From the NCBI GenBank assembly GCA_019802505.1, contig JAFMOC010000269.1:424501-488500 (forward strand): a stretch of 64,000 bases of DNA, read 5' to 3'. Made by a program: the position numbers and the translations under genes. The stretch is from Corydoras sp. C115 (taxonomy: Eukaryota; Chordata; Actinopteri; Siluriformes; Callichthyidae). Shown in pieces: positions 44,401 through 52,209 of this stretch (the stretch's first letter is position 1; each line of letters opens with the position of its first letter). The notes under the pieces are model-generated. The model was given only the letters and a program-made list of their open reading frames with translations, was not told the DNA's origin and did no database searches.

Positions 44401-47400
44401 GACACAGGGAACTCGCTCCGCGGCCGACTATGTCATTGATTTTAGAACGGTAGCGGCCGAGAGCGGCTGGAATGAGCCAGCCTTATTAGGTCTTTTTGAA
44501 AAGGGGTTGAGCGAGCGTATGAAAGATGAGCTCGCTTCCCGGGACCCGCCAGACAGTTTAGAGGCGATGTATGAGCTTTGCATAAGGCTTGACACCCGCA
44601 TTCGGCAGCGGGCCCGGGAGAGGATGAATCACCCCAAGGCCTCCACAGGCCAACCTCGCTGGCGTTCACCACCCCGCTATCATGTAGCACCCTGTGGGGG
44701 TCCTGAACCCATGCAATTAGGGGGAACTGAACAGTCGGGCCCACGATTGTCGGGAAATGCAGGGGCCAGACCCGGTCAGGGGGGCCGGGCCTAGGCCGTA
44801 TCCCTAATCCCCCCGCCGGCGTTGTTGTCGAGGGAACTCTGTCATGGGGAGAAACACCCCACTCCCGAGTGTTCGCCTTTTTGGACTCAGGGGCAGGTGG
44901 CAACTTTGTTGACGAGGGTCTGGTCAGATCTCTTGGAGTGCCTACTGAGAGGTTGCCGGAGCCCATACCAGTGCGGGCCCTAGATGGGCGGATGCTGGGA
45001 GCGGGCCCGATTACTCATGCCACCCACCCAGTCCACCTTGACATTAAGGGTCATCGGGAGACTCTTCGACTATTTGTCACCAGAGTCCCCAATCTCCTGT
45101 TGGTCTTAGGATTCCCTTGGCTCACCCAGCACAATCCTAAGGTCGATTGGCAGACACGTTCCATTTATGGGTGGGCTCCACGCTGTCAGGAGGCCTGTCT
45201 ACTCCCCAGGAGCCCCCAACAGCCTAAAATGGAGGAACCCTGTGACCTCTCCCAGGTGCCCCACTACTATCATGACCTTGGAGAGGCCTTTAGTAAATCC
45301 AGGGCCCTGAGCCTTCCCCCACACAGGCCCTATGACTGTGCCATCAACCTGCTACCTGGTACCACACCACCACGGGGCAGGCTGTTTTTCCTTAAACCCC
45401 GCCGAACGCACAGCCATGGAGAACTATGTGAAGGAGGCCCTAGAACAGGGGTTCATCCGACAGTCATCTTCACCGGCGGGGGCAGGATTTTTTTTTGTTA
45501 AGAAGAAGGATGGTACCCTTCGCCCATGCATAGACTACCGTGCTCTTAATGCTATTACTGTGAGGGACCGCTACCCTCTGCCTCTTATGGCTACAGGGTT
45601 TGAGGCTCTGCAGCAGGCGTCCGTCTTCACTAAGCTGGACCTGCGCAGCGCCTACAACCTTATCCGTATACGGCAGGGGGACGAGTGGAAGACGGCATTT
45701 CTGACCCCAACTGGCCATTATGAATATCGGGTAATGCCCTTCGGCTTGATGAACGCCCCTGCCGTTTTCCAGCGGTTCATTCACGAGGCATTAAGAGAGA
45801 CATTAGACCGGTACGTCTATGTTTATTTGGATGACATACTCATCTACAGCCGGTCACTAGAGGAGCATGTCGGCCACGTGAGGCGGGTTCTCCAGCTCCT
45901 ACTGCAGCACAAGCTGTTTGTTAAGTTGGAGAAATCGGTCTTCCATTCCTCTACGGTATCTTTTCTGGGGTTCATCATCTCTCAAGGTACCCTCAGAATG
46001 GACCCCGCTAAGGTTCAGGCTGTGACTGACTGGCCCCGTCCGAACTCACTTCGGGAGGTACAGCGTTTTTTAGGCTTCGCCAACTTCTTTCGCAAGTTTG
46101 TGAGAGATTTCGGCTCCATCGCGGCCCCTCTCTCAGCCCTAACTCGAAAGATCCCAGGTCGTTTTCGCTGGACTCCCGAAGCCGATCGGGCATTCAATAC
46201 CCTGCGGGAATGCTTAACCTCTTCCCCCGTCCTCCACCTCCCGGATGTGGAGAAACCTTTCATCGTCGAGGTAGATGCGTCGGAGGTGGGAGTTGGGGCG
46301 GTGTCGTCCCAGAGGGTGGGGACGCCTCCCAAACTCCATCCTTGTGCGTACTTCTCACGCCAGCTCTCATCTCCTGAGCGCAACTATCCGGTCGGGGACA
46401 GGGAATTGCTGGCCATAAAGTTGGCACTTGAAGAGTGGAGGCACTGGCTTGAGGGAGCGAAACATCCCTTCTTGGTCTGGACAGACCACAAAAACCTGGC
46501 CTACATACGACAAGCTAAGCGTTTAAGCGCCCGTCAAGCTCGCTGGTCTCTCTTCTTTGAGAGATTCGAGTTCACCTTGTCGTATCGGCCAGGTTCAAAG
46601 AACACCAAGCCAGATGCTCTTTCCCGTCTATGGGTTCGGACTGAAGGGCCGGAGGATTCTGAACCCAAGTCGATCCTCCCTGAGCCACGAATTGTGGCAG
46701 CCCTCACCTGGCCAGTCGAAGACCAGGTTAGAAGGGCCCTCCGGAACAATCCTGATCCGGGCGGGGGGTCCTCCAGGGCGTTTATTTGTTCCACCTCAAA
46801 TGCGCAAGAGGGTCCTCCAATGGGGGCATGCCTCTTTTTTCTCAGCCCACCCCGGCATCACCCGAACTCTTGAGTTCCTCCGTCGGAGATTCTGGTGGCC
46901 GGGGATGGAGGGTTCCGTGAGGTCCTTTATTACAGGGTGCACCGTCTGTGCACGGAACAAAACACCCCGAGCCAGGCCAGCAGGTCGGCTGCAACCCTTG
47001 CCTATTCCATCTCGCCCATGGTCACATATTGCCATGGACTTTGTCACAGGGCTTCCCCCGTCCAGAGGCAACTCGGTCGTGTTGGTGATCGTGGACCGCT
47101 TCTCCAAGGCGTGTAAGTTTGTAGCATTGCCCAAACTCCCTAACGCCAAGGAGACGGCAGACCTTTTGGTTCAGCACGTGGTCCGGGTCCACGGGATCCC
47201 CAGAGATATTGTCTCCGACCGAGGTCCTCAATTTTCTAGTCGTTTTTGGCGGGCGTTCTGCCAACTATTAGGGGCAACGGCTAGCCTGTCGTCGGGTTTT
47301 CATCCGGAGTCCAACGGCCAGACCGAAAGAGTTAACCAGGATCTCGGGCGTATGCTCCGGTGCCTGATGACAGACCGGCCCAACACATGGGTAGAACACT

Positions 47401-50400
47401 TACCCTGGGCAGAATATGCCCACAATACCCTCTGGCACTCGGCCATTGACATGTCACCATTCGAGTGTTTGGGTACCCAGCCCCCATGTTCCCCGAACAG
47501 GAGGTGGAAGTGGGGGTACCTACGGCAGCGCGTTACGTCAGCCGTTGCCATCAGACGTGGCGGAGGGCTCGAGCAGCCCTCAGGCAGCGTAATGAGACCA
47601 TGAGACGAACCGCCAATAAACGGAGGCAGTTGGGACCCACCTACCGTCCAGGCCAACGAGTCTGGCTGTCTACCCGGGATCTCCCCCTCCGTGGCCAATC
47701 CAGCAAGCTGGCTCCCAAGTTTGTGGGACCCTTTAGGGTGCAACGCCGAATAAATCCAGTCACGTACCGGCTGGAACTGCCCCCTGCGATGCGTATTCAC
47801 CCTACCTTCCACGCCTCGAGACTTAAGCCGTACCTATGCCAGGGGTCTGCCCCACCCACGCTTCCACCGGCCCCCAGGCAGGTCGCAGGAGGTCCCGCGT
47901 ACACGGTACGACGTTTGCTGGATTCCCGTCAGGTCCAAGGCTCTACCCAATACCTTGTGGATTGGGAGGGTTATGGTCCGGAGGAACGTTCCTGGGTCCC
48001 ATCCAGACACATCTTGGATCCCGACCTCATTCGTCAGTTTAGAAGAGATCGGGCCACCGGCCTGGGGACGTCAGGAGCCGCCCCTAGAGGGGGGGGTACT
48101 GTAACGGGGCGACCAGCCACTAGGGGTAGGCGACGAAGTGCCGGTGAAGGGCGGCGTCCTGGTGGGAGAACTGCAACTCCCAGAAGGCGCCGCGCTAATC
48201 AACGGCAACAAGGCGCACCGGCCGGCGTACCTACTTAAACAATGCGACAAGCCTCACGCTTTGTCGCACTGTAACCTGACGCTTGCCGCCACGTGACACT
48301 GTGACCGGTTTACCTTTGTTAGTGGGTACGACTGGGCCCGTTTAGAGGGGTCAGCCGTGGTACCGTCAGGAGACGGGAGGTATCTCAGCTCTTAGACATT
48401 CAGACATAGACAGCGCGTGGTGGTGGGCGTGTCGCTGGTTGGACAGTCGCCAGCGCTCGCCGCGTTTAGCTCGCGAATCGGTGGAGTGTGTGTGTGCGCT
48501 TTGCGTGTGTGTGTGCGCGCGGTCGAAGCGCACCACCTTCGTTGCCGACACGCGCGTTAGCGTGCTTTAAGTCCGCACGCGCGTATCGGATGTTTTTGTT
48601 TTTCCTCACTCGCGGCTCCGAGCTGTCGAGGAATTGTGTTTAGTGCGCATGCACACAGACGTTGTGCATTCCGCGCGCTCCTTTACTTCACGTCAGTCGC
48701 TACACAAAGGATTGTGCGGAAGCGCGCTCTTCCCTCATTTGTAGTTTATTTGAACCGTGTTTTTCAGCCGCCGGGAACCCGGTAGGCTCCTTAGTTGACT
48801 TATTATACCGCTGTTCAGCGTGATTTATGTTTAACGTTCCTGACTTCGATCCCCGTACAGTGCAATCTGCAGAACCAGTTCACTCCCTATTATATTACCC
48901 CTTTATTGTTCACACCTTTTAATTTGTTCTCATTTGCGTCCTTGATTATTATTTCCCGGGCACTGGGTGATAGTCGCCACTAGGGGCTTCCACTGAGTCC
49001 GTAAATTGCTTCCTCCTCTCCCCTCACCATAACAAAAATAAGCTGAAAAGTTGAAAAATATATATTTAATATTTAAAGTTAAGTTTTAAAAAGGTAGCGA
49101 ATGTTGTTGCAATATAGTTAAAAAGTTTTTAATGTTAAGTTTTAAAGATTTGCAGAATCTAAAGTCACTCTGACTGTAAAGTCTGTATTTTAGTTTCAAT
49201 TAAAGGTGAATGCACCATGGGAAACTTTGGTATTAATATATTTAGAATTATTTGTTCATTGATGTTTTTTATGTAAGAAAAAGCCGGGCAGCTAAGCTAA
49301 CCTCATACTGCTCATTTTAATTTAGCGCAATCCTATATTTATATAAATATAAAATGATGCAAAAAGATTTGATACAGGACGGAACCTGAACATATTGTTT
49401 TAAATAAATGTTCTATTTGTTTACATCGTCCTTTCATCTCATCAATCACAAAATTTAAAGAGTATATGAACTGAAAAATCGATTCTGAATCGAATCGTAA
49501 CCTCAAATATCGGAATCGAATCGAATCGCCCGACACTGAGAGAGTCACACCCCTACGACACACCAAACTCCATAAAACACCTGCAACAGCATCCACACAC
49601 CAAACTCCCTCAACTTCAGCTAAAAACAGTTTGCTTTTACGATATTTTAGGGAAAGACATTAATGCGCTGAGTTTAATTAATAAAAACTTTAACCTGAGA
49701 CACGTCCGGCGTTCACAGTGTGAACATCTACTGACAGATTCAGTTTCCGATGTGGGTTTAATATAAATAACAGAAAATAAACTCTTTCCCGGGAGGCGAG
49801 TGTGCAAAACAGAACCCCCTCTGGATTAGACCCCCGCTGAGTTCAATTAACGTCCCCGACGCCATGGGGACGCCGCTGTGATGAGTTCACTGTGTTATTG
49901 CACCTTGAAGATGTTCCTCAATCACACACACCTTTAAACACAGGATCACACTGCAACTGGTTTCCTTTCCATTAAAGAGAGAGTTCTTTTGGGTCGTTGG
50001 GAGGATGGAGAACCCGACAGCTGACAGAACCTCACCCCTGTGAATTGGGACGTCCATAAATAAACACTCGTCATCGGGACGGGGAGAACCGAGCGCAGAT
50101 CAGAGGACTCTCTCATGTCGAGAATGCGTCCTTTGATCCCTCCGTCTGAGATGTCTTCAGTTTCAGAGTCGTGTCAGCGCAACACCTTTAATCCAAAAAG
50201 ATCACTTTGCCCCAAAGATAAAACTCTGCACCTCGCTCCATCACGCGCTGTCCTCATTTCTACATCTAAAGGACAGAGGGTGTGATGAGGATCTGAGGAC
50301 CTCAGGGTTAATAACCCATGTTGATATCGTTACCATATTTGGCAATCGCACTATTGTTATCTCATTTTTAACTGTCGTGGTTTTCAGAGGACACGCCCAC

Positions 50401-51633
50401 CTCATGGGGGGGGGGGACCCCTGCGTGTTTACAGATGAGGAATGGCTCGCACCGTTCCTCAGATATTCCCGTTTTTCCGAGCCAATATTCCCATTTACTT
50501 TGCATTACGGTGATTTTTAACGCGGTCAATTTTTAAGCTACAAAGACGAAGTTCGCTGTGATCAAGAGACACCCTGTTACGCGGCCACGCCCACTTTTTA
50601 CCTCGTTCACTCTATTGCTTTCATACAAGATAACCACAGGGTTTAAACATTAAAAAAAACTGATGAGGAGAGAACATGCTAAACTCACATAGAAAAGGCC
50701 CTGCGAGGTGGACGTGCTGTTCGGTACAACACAGAGGTGAGGATCCAGGTTTGAATCCCGATCTGGGTGGAGTTTGCATGTTCTCCCCGTGTCCGTGTGG
50801 GTTTCCTCCGGGTTCTCCGGTTTGCTCCCACAGTCCAAAAACATGGATTTAAGGTGAATTGGCTGCTCTTAATTGCACCTCTGTAGTGTTTATAGTGTGA
50901 ACTAGTACACTGCAAAATGTACTATTTACAATCTAAATTTACTATAGTCTCTATAGTGTGTGTGTGTGTGTGTGTGTCTGTGTGTATCCAGTGATAGATT
51001 GGAGTCCTGTCCTGGGTGTATCTGGTTTTCCCCTGGATGGACATGATATTTTTGCGACTCAAAATACATCCATCCATTATCTTCTGCTTTATCCTCTATT
51101 AGGGTCGGGGGGGGGGGGGGTTTCTCCATGCCAATCCAGCGGAGAATGTTTCGGGCGCTGGGCAGATACACCTAGGATAGGGCGTTAATCTATCGCTGGA
51201 CACATACACACTCTATATGGGGCAATTTGGATAATTCAATTCACCTTGATCCATGTTTTTGGACTGTGGGAGGACATGCAAACTCCACCCAGATGGGGAT
51301 TTGAACCGGAAATCTCCAGCGCTGAGAGGAGAACATGCTAAACCACTAAGCTTTGTATAATTAAAATAATACAAAGAAAATACAAGACAAAATGTAGATT
51401 AATCAATCATCAGCCTTTAAGAGTGCATGAGTAAATTTAACTTTAATTAAAAAATAATTAATTAAAGCCAGATTATTAATCCATTTAAATCTATTTTAAC
51501 AAAAACAAGATTTGTTTCACATTTTTAAGATTTTCTGATTTGAAATCCAAAAGTGTTATAACAAAACCAAGATTAAGCTGAAGATAATAATAATAATATT
51601 AATAATAATAATAATAATAAAAACAATAATAAC

Positions 51634-51668
<35 letters not shown>

Positions 51669-52186
51669 GCTGAGACGAGTTAATTGTTAGAACACCATTA
51701 AAGCTTCAAATCATCGGTTCCTGACAGACAGATGATGATGACAAAGCATAACCTGCTTTAGGAGGTGGAACTCAGTGGTGAGGGTGCTGGGCTATCAAAT
51801 CCCAGGTCCACTGAATTGTTGACCCTCACTGCTTCAGGGGTGTGAGCCCTGTTTTCTGACCCCAGTCATCCCTCCAGATTCTTATAATTCACTTTGGAGA
51901 AAAGCATCTGCTAAACACCTGAATGTAATGACGTAACCTGGACCGGTCACCTGTTAAACCCCTGTGATGTTGGTTAGAGCAGCTGAAGATCCTAAAGATG
52001 ACCAAAGGCAGCTAATTCATCTGTCCAGAAAGCCGAGGTTCAACTCTTAACCCCGCAAAGTGAGATAAAGTTCAGAACATCAGGACCGGACCCTCGGGAC
52101 GTAACGGGGAAACGGTAACTCACCCAGAAGAGCAGGTTGAAGAGGAACATCATGTATTTGACACAGCACAGGCAGCCTCGCGCCAT
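32587..52186 (-). CDS. tspan9: Tetraspanin-9 orthologue, complete coding region, 7 exons
   Basis: Coding exons on the - strand, in transcript order: 52186-52124, 38220-38029, 37094-37020, 36535-36434, 33970-33839, 33728-33645, 32658-32587. They give 239 residues, the same length as human TSPAN9, with every boundary in phase 0. Four membrane helices are visible (residues ~13-33, ~54-75, ~86-107, ~203-224). The large loop contains CCG (147-149) and further cysteines 169, 170, 177 and 190, with a sequon NAS at 180. N-terminal cysteines 5, 7, 8 are likely palmitoylation sites. TSPAN9 rather than TSPAN4 or TSPAN18 is indicated by FATFSPSFPSLSAANLVI, IVMVTGFLGC and AWNIIQ. Tetraspanins organise membrane microdomains. 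The first coding intron (38221-52123) holds the gypsy, hAT-like and MITE insertions. Confidence 0.94.
32740..33632. repeat. Minisatellite in tspan9 last intron, TTTATTGTGTAAACTG core
   Basis: About 30 units of roughly 20-35 bp, variable in TG number. Read along tspan9 (- strand) each unit has ACAATAAA. Confidence 0.92.
33645..33728 (-). CDS. tspan9: tspan9 coding exon 6, residues 189-216 (TM4 start)
   Basis: Acceptor tgggttcag; donor CAG|gtacct. It encodes GCYEKVVDWLDDNKHLLG then TIAMCVLVIQ. The intron that follows is mostly the TTTATT minisatellite. Confidence 0.93.
33839..33970 (-). CDS. tspan9: tspan9 coding exon 5, residues 145-188 (large loop)
   Basis: Acceptor gtttcag; donor CGG|gtcagt. 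It encodes WQCCGVTGHTDWHDALPDK, then VPDRCC, KECGRNASN and VFWSR. It carries the tetraspanin signature CCG and the loop cysteines. Confidence 0.94.
33971..34693. other. tspan9 intron 4, part
   Basis: C-rich tract 34295-34375 and AT-rich flanks. Nothing coding. Confidence 0.55.
34694..34970 (-). repeat. SINE-A (reverse), internal deletion
   Basis: Tail (atcc)n at the left; lacks the tattagggtcgcggg segment and part of the middle; head aaccactaaaccacc. Confidence 0.85.
34975..35665. other. tspan9 intron 4, part
   Basis: (AC)n at 35157-35190; otherwise no recognised element. Confidence 0.55.
35678..35963 (+). repeat. SINE-A with 11-bp target duplication
   Basis: Flanked by ATTAGAAACGT (35667-35677, 35964-35974). 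It lacks the segment between cccacagtc and the gtgttcagtgatag part. Confidence 0.92.
36366..36433. repeat. (CA)n directly at the tspan9 exon 4 donor
   Basis: 68 bp of perfect CA on +, that is (GT)n on the tspan9 strand, starting at the exon edge. Confidence 0.95.
36434..36535 (-). CDS. tspan9: tspan9 coding exon 4, residues 111-144
   Basis: Acceptor gttctcag. It encodes VSENAQQDLKEGLQLYNTDN then IGLRNAWNIIQSE. The donor is GAG|gtgtgtgtgt, where the intron begins directly with a (GT)n array, a poor U1 match at +3 to +6. Confidence 0.92.
36597..37010. repeat. Degenerate TG/TATG array in tspan9 intron 3
   Basis: About 410 bp of gtgtgta(t/c) variants between exons 4 and 3. Confidence 0.9.
37020..37094 (-). 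CDS. tspan9: tspan9 coding exon 3, residues 86-110 (TM3)
   Basis: Acceptor tgtttcag; donor AAG|gtacag. It encodes FFIVLLMILLAELILLILFF then LYTDK. Shortly after the donor the intron becomes a long mixed CA/CATA array. Confidence 0.94.
37142..37204. repeat. (AC)n array in tspan9 intron 2
   Basis: 63 bp of perfect AC. Confidence 0.95.
37219..37375 (-). repeat. tRNA-like repeat fragment
   Basis: Contains gggaatcgaaccggggac (B box in reverse) and caagtgcacttcagccg. Another fish SINE-type relic. Confidence 0.5.
38029..38220 (-). CDS. tspan9: tspan9 coding exon 2, residues 22-85
   Basis: Acceptor gctctccag; donor AGT|gtgagt. It encodes LSGCGLLGVGIWLSMSQGSF, then LSAANLVI, MVTGFLGCMGAIKENKCLLL and S. 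It completes TM1 and encodes the small loop and TM2. Confidence 0.94.
38228..38448. repeat. (GA)n tract next to tspan9 exon 2
   Basis: About 220 bp of GA/GACA/GAAA on +, a continuous CT-rich tract on the tspan9 strand ending at the acceptor gctctccag. Confidence 0.95.
38450..39289. other. tspan9 intron 1, part
   Basis: No recognised repeat until the 25-bp minisatellite. Confidence 0.5.
39290..40045. repeat. 25-bp minisatellite in tspan9 intron 1
   Basis: About 30 units of gaatcattgcaaatagaatt(aatgt). The left part mixes a gaagt-type and an aatgt-type unit; the right part is nearly uniform aatgt-type. Confidence 0.93.
40130..40315 (-). repeat. SINE-B (reverse), head trimmed
   Basis: Starts catttattggacgctttt; the middle contains a duplicated gttaaggg; B box gatttgaaccc; ends tagcccaacatcc. 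Confidence 0.85.
40855..41040 (+). repeat. tRNA-derived SINE-like repeat
   Basis: ggtttggggttaaggaaatgg, gttcctggtttagttcctgg, cccttgagcaaggcacctag. Related to the head/body of fish SINEs but not to SINE-A. Confidence 0.55.
41403..41818. mobile_element. Tc1/mariner-type MITE (cagtaccagtcaga ends)
   Basis: 416 bp, ends cagtaccagtcaga.. and ..tgactggtactg, flanked by TA. The inner halves are also inverted copies (actttgtagtt / aactacaaagt), so the whole element can fold back. A fragment of the same family is at 23755-23905. Confidence 0.82.
41820..42702. other. tspan9 intron 1, part
   Basis: (CT)n at 41942-41990 and (ATC)n at 42672-42690. No gene. Confidence 0.55.
42962..43896 (+). repeat. 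gypsy 5' LTR
   Basis: 935 bp, starts tgtaacggggcg and ends ccctcaccataaca. A TATA-like ttaaac lies at 43097-43102. It contains an alternating purine-pyrimidine run gtgtgtgtgcgcgcg near 43367. It pairs with 48100-49034. Confidence 0.95.
43097..43135 (+). promoter_or_regulatory. Predicted gypsy core promoter and RNA 5' end
   Basis: TTAAAC at 43097-43102 is 28 bp before GTCGCACTGTA (43125-43135), which is the exact reverse complement of the post-LTR site 43898-43908. An inverted repeat GCGACAA/TTGTCGC (43106-43112, 43123-43129) overlaps the predicted start. If transcription starts at 43125, U3 is 163 bp and the RNA 5' end can act as its own primer. Confidence 0.6.
43898..43908 (+). promoter_or_regulatory. 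Putative self-priming primer-binding site
   Basis: TACAGTGCGAC, one base after the LTR end. There is no tRNA-type TGG at the LTR edge. All 11 nt pair with 43125-43135. In Tf1/sushi retrotransposons the mRNA 5' end primes reverse transcription at such a site. Confidence 0.65.
43913..44794 (+). CDS. gag: gypsy gag, 293 residues
   Basis: ATG only 16 nt after the LTR. The N-terminus is Gln-rich and probably helical (QQQGTAIGRHEQLLEQITQQ). A retrotransposon gag domain follows, with PPERFAGEADKCRGFLLQCS, LLTGRALTWATSLW and GTRSAADYVIDFRTVA. The stop TAG is at 44792-44794. The C-terminus is rich in Gly/Pro/Arg (QLGGTEQSGPR...) where a CCHC zinc knuckle is usual, and none is readable in this frame. 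Intact otherwise. Confidence 0.88.
   Translation: MEAADFKLFQEALQQQGTAIGRHEQLLEQITQQLALMTQLQSEAAASVPLPPSRGPPRASTSGTPEAYVSPPERFAGEADKCRGFLLQCSLTIEQQPSRFPTERAKVAFMISLLTGRALTWATSLWEADAQECASELAFRRALRQTFYNPKEGKKVSARLLSLTQGTRSAADYVIDFRTVAAESGWNEPALLGLFEKGLSERMKDELASRDPPDSLEAMYELCIRLDTRIRQRARERMNHPKASTGQPRWRSPPRYHVAPCGGPEPMQLGGTEQSGPRLSGNAGARPGQGGRA
44791..45395 (+). pseudogene. pol: gypsy pol, protease segment
   Basis: Open in the -1 frame relative to gag, overlapping its stop. The aspartic protease motif LDSGAGGNFVD lies at 44881-44913, with LLLVLGFPWL (Ile/Leu-rich flap and C-terminal part) further on, then a linker to RT. The frame is left near 45380-45395, beside a TTTTT/AAA run, where the RT frame takes over. 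The gag/pol -1 relation may be genuine frameshifting. The second change looks like a lesion or sequence error. Confidence 0.85.
45390..46765 (+). pseudogene. pol: gypsy pol, reverse transcriptase and RNase H segment
   Basis: RT motifs in order: FFFVKKKDGTLRPCIDYRAL, VFTKLDLRSAYNLIRI, MPFGLMNAPAVFQ and the catalytic YLDD at 45824-45835. These are followed by the thumb/connection and RNase H (VEVDASEVGVGAV, RELLAIKLALEEWRHWL, WTDHKNLAYI, PDALSR). All catalytic residues are present. The frame breaks at the G run near 46760-46768. Confidence 0.92.
46766..47465 (+). pseudogene. pol: gypsy pol, integrase zinc finger and catalytic core
   Basis: HHCC finger (GHASFFSAHPGITRTLEFL then CTVCARNK), with the catalytic triad Asp 47037-47039 (AMDFVTGLP), Asp 47217-47219 (VSDRGPQFSS) and Glu 47325-47327 (GQTERVNQDL). 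The frame changes again at about 47465-47468, just after SPFEC, where about 4 nt seem to be missing. This break is not in a homopolymer. Confidence 0.92.
47465..48238 (+). pseudogene. pol: gypsy pol, integrase C-terminus with chromodomain
   Basis: GPY/F-type domain (KFVGPFRVQRRINPVTYRL, HPTFHASRLKPY), then a chromodomain about 47905-48045 (YLVDWEGYGPEERSWVPSRH). The reading frame does not stop before the 3' LTR but runs 139 bp into it to TAA at 48236-48238. Confidence 0.92.
48087..48099 (+). promoter_or_regulatory. gypsy polypurine tract
   Basis: agagggggggg directly before tac and the 3' LTR start at 48100, the expected plus-strand primer site. Confidence 0.8.
48100..49034 (+). repeat. gypsy 3' LTR
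   Basis: 935 bp. It differs from the 5' LTR at about four substitutions seen by eye: near 48630 (aag/agg), 48652 (gcgc/gcac), 48702 (ctgc/ctac) and 49005 (aact/aaat). No indels. Confidence 0.95.
49564..50734. other. tspan9 intron 1, part
   Basis: Mostly unique-looking sequence, with a short G run at 50407-50415. No exon with tetraspanin similarity. Confidence 0.5.
50735..50886 (+). repeat. SINE-A 5' fragment
   Basis: From the B box (ggtttgaatcccg) to gaattggctgctct. Confidence 0.75.
51068..51352 (-). repeat. SINE-A (reverse)
   Basis: Tail atccatccattatc at the left, B box gatttgaaccgg, head aaaccactaagc. A (+) tail fragment (50955-51040) lies just before it. Confidence 0.85.
51583..51668. 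repeat. (AAT)n array
   Basis: aataat with a few aac interruptions. Confidence 0.9.
51755..51940 (+). repeat. SINE-B copy
   Basis: ggaggtggaactcagtggtg (A-box-like), caaatcccaggtccactgaa, then cactttggagaaaagcatct. Confidence 0.75.
52124..52186 (-). CDS. tspan9: tspan9 coding exon 1, residues 1-21
   Basis: ATG at 52186-52184, then ARGCLCCVKYMMFLFNLLFW; donor CTGG|gtgagt. Upstream, cttcctgttag ending at 52204 is a plausible acceptor, so this exon may start at 52203 with 17 nt of 5' UTR and depend on upstream non-coding exon(s). The in-frame ORF reaching 52483 is not needed, because the tetraspanin family starts at MARGCLCC. Confidence 0.93.
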
Positions 52187-52209
52187 CCTCAGCTTCTCCA
52201 GCTCTAACA

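Larger units (their letters stand above)
42962..49034 (+). mobile_element. Ty3/gypsy chromovirus, Tf1/sushi-type, full length with broken pol
   Basis: 6073 bp. Two 935-bp LTRs (TG...CA), exact 5-bp target duplication AAAAT (42957-42961, 49035-49039), gag, protease, reverse transcriptase/RNase H, integrase with C-terminal chromodomain, and a polypurine tract. The order protease-RT-RNaseH-integrase defines Ty3/gypsy, and the chromodomain defines a chromovirus. The LTRs differ at about four positions by eye, indicating recent insertion. Pol is interrupted by three frame breaks, so this copy should not be autonomous. It is inserted in a hAT-like element inside tspan9 intron 1, opposite to tspan9 transcription. 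Confidence 0.95.
42711..49555. mobile_element. hAT-like non-autonomous element, split by the gypsy insertion
   Basis: Terminal inverted repeat TAGGGGTG at 42711 and CACCCCTA ending at 49555, flanked by an exact 8-bp duplication CGACACAC (42703-42710 and 49556-49563), as in hAT elements. Without the gypsy insert and its target copy it is about 767 bp. Internal sequence has repeated ATCGATTC/GAATCG motifs near both ends. No transposase is seen. Confidence 0.85.

Noticed and set aside
44026..47812. Open frames on the - strand of the gypsy element (up to 174 codons)
   Set aside because: Shadows of gag/pol in GC-rich coding sequence; no known antisense product with these features.
44791..48238. 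All pol frame changes as programmed frameshifting
   Set aside because: Only the gag-pol -1 step is plausible. Three further shifts at non-slippery sites in mid-domain are better explained as lesions or errors.
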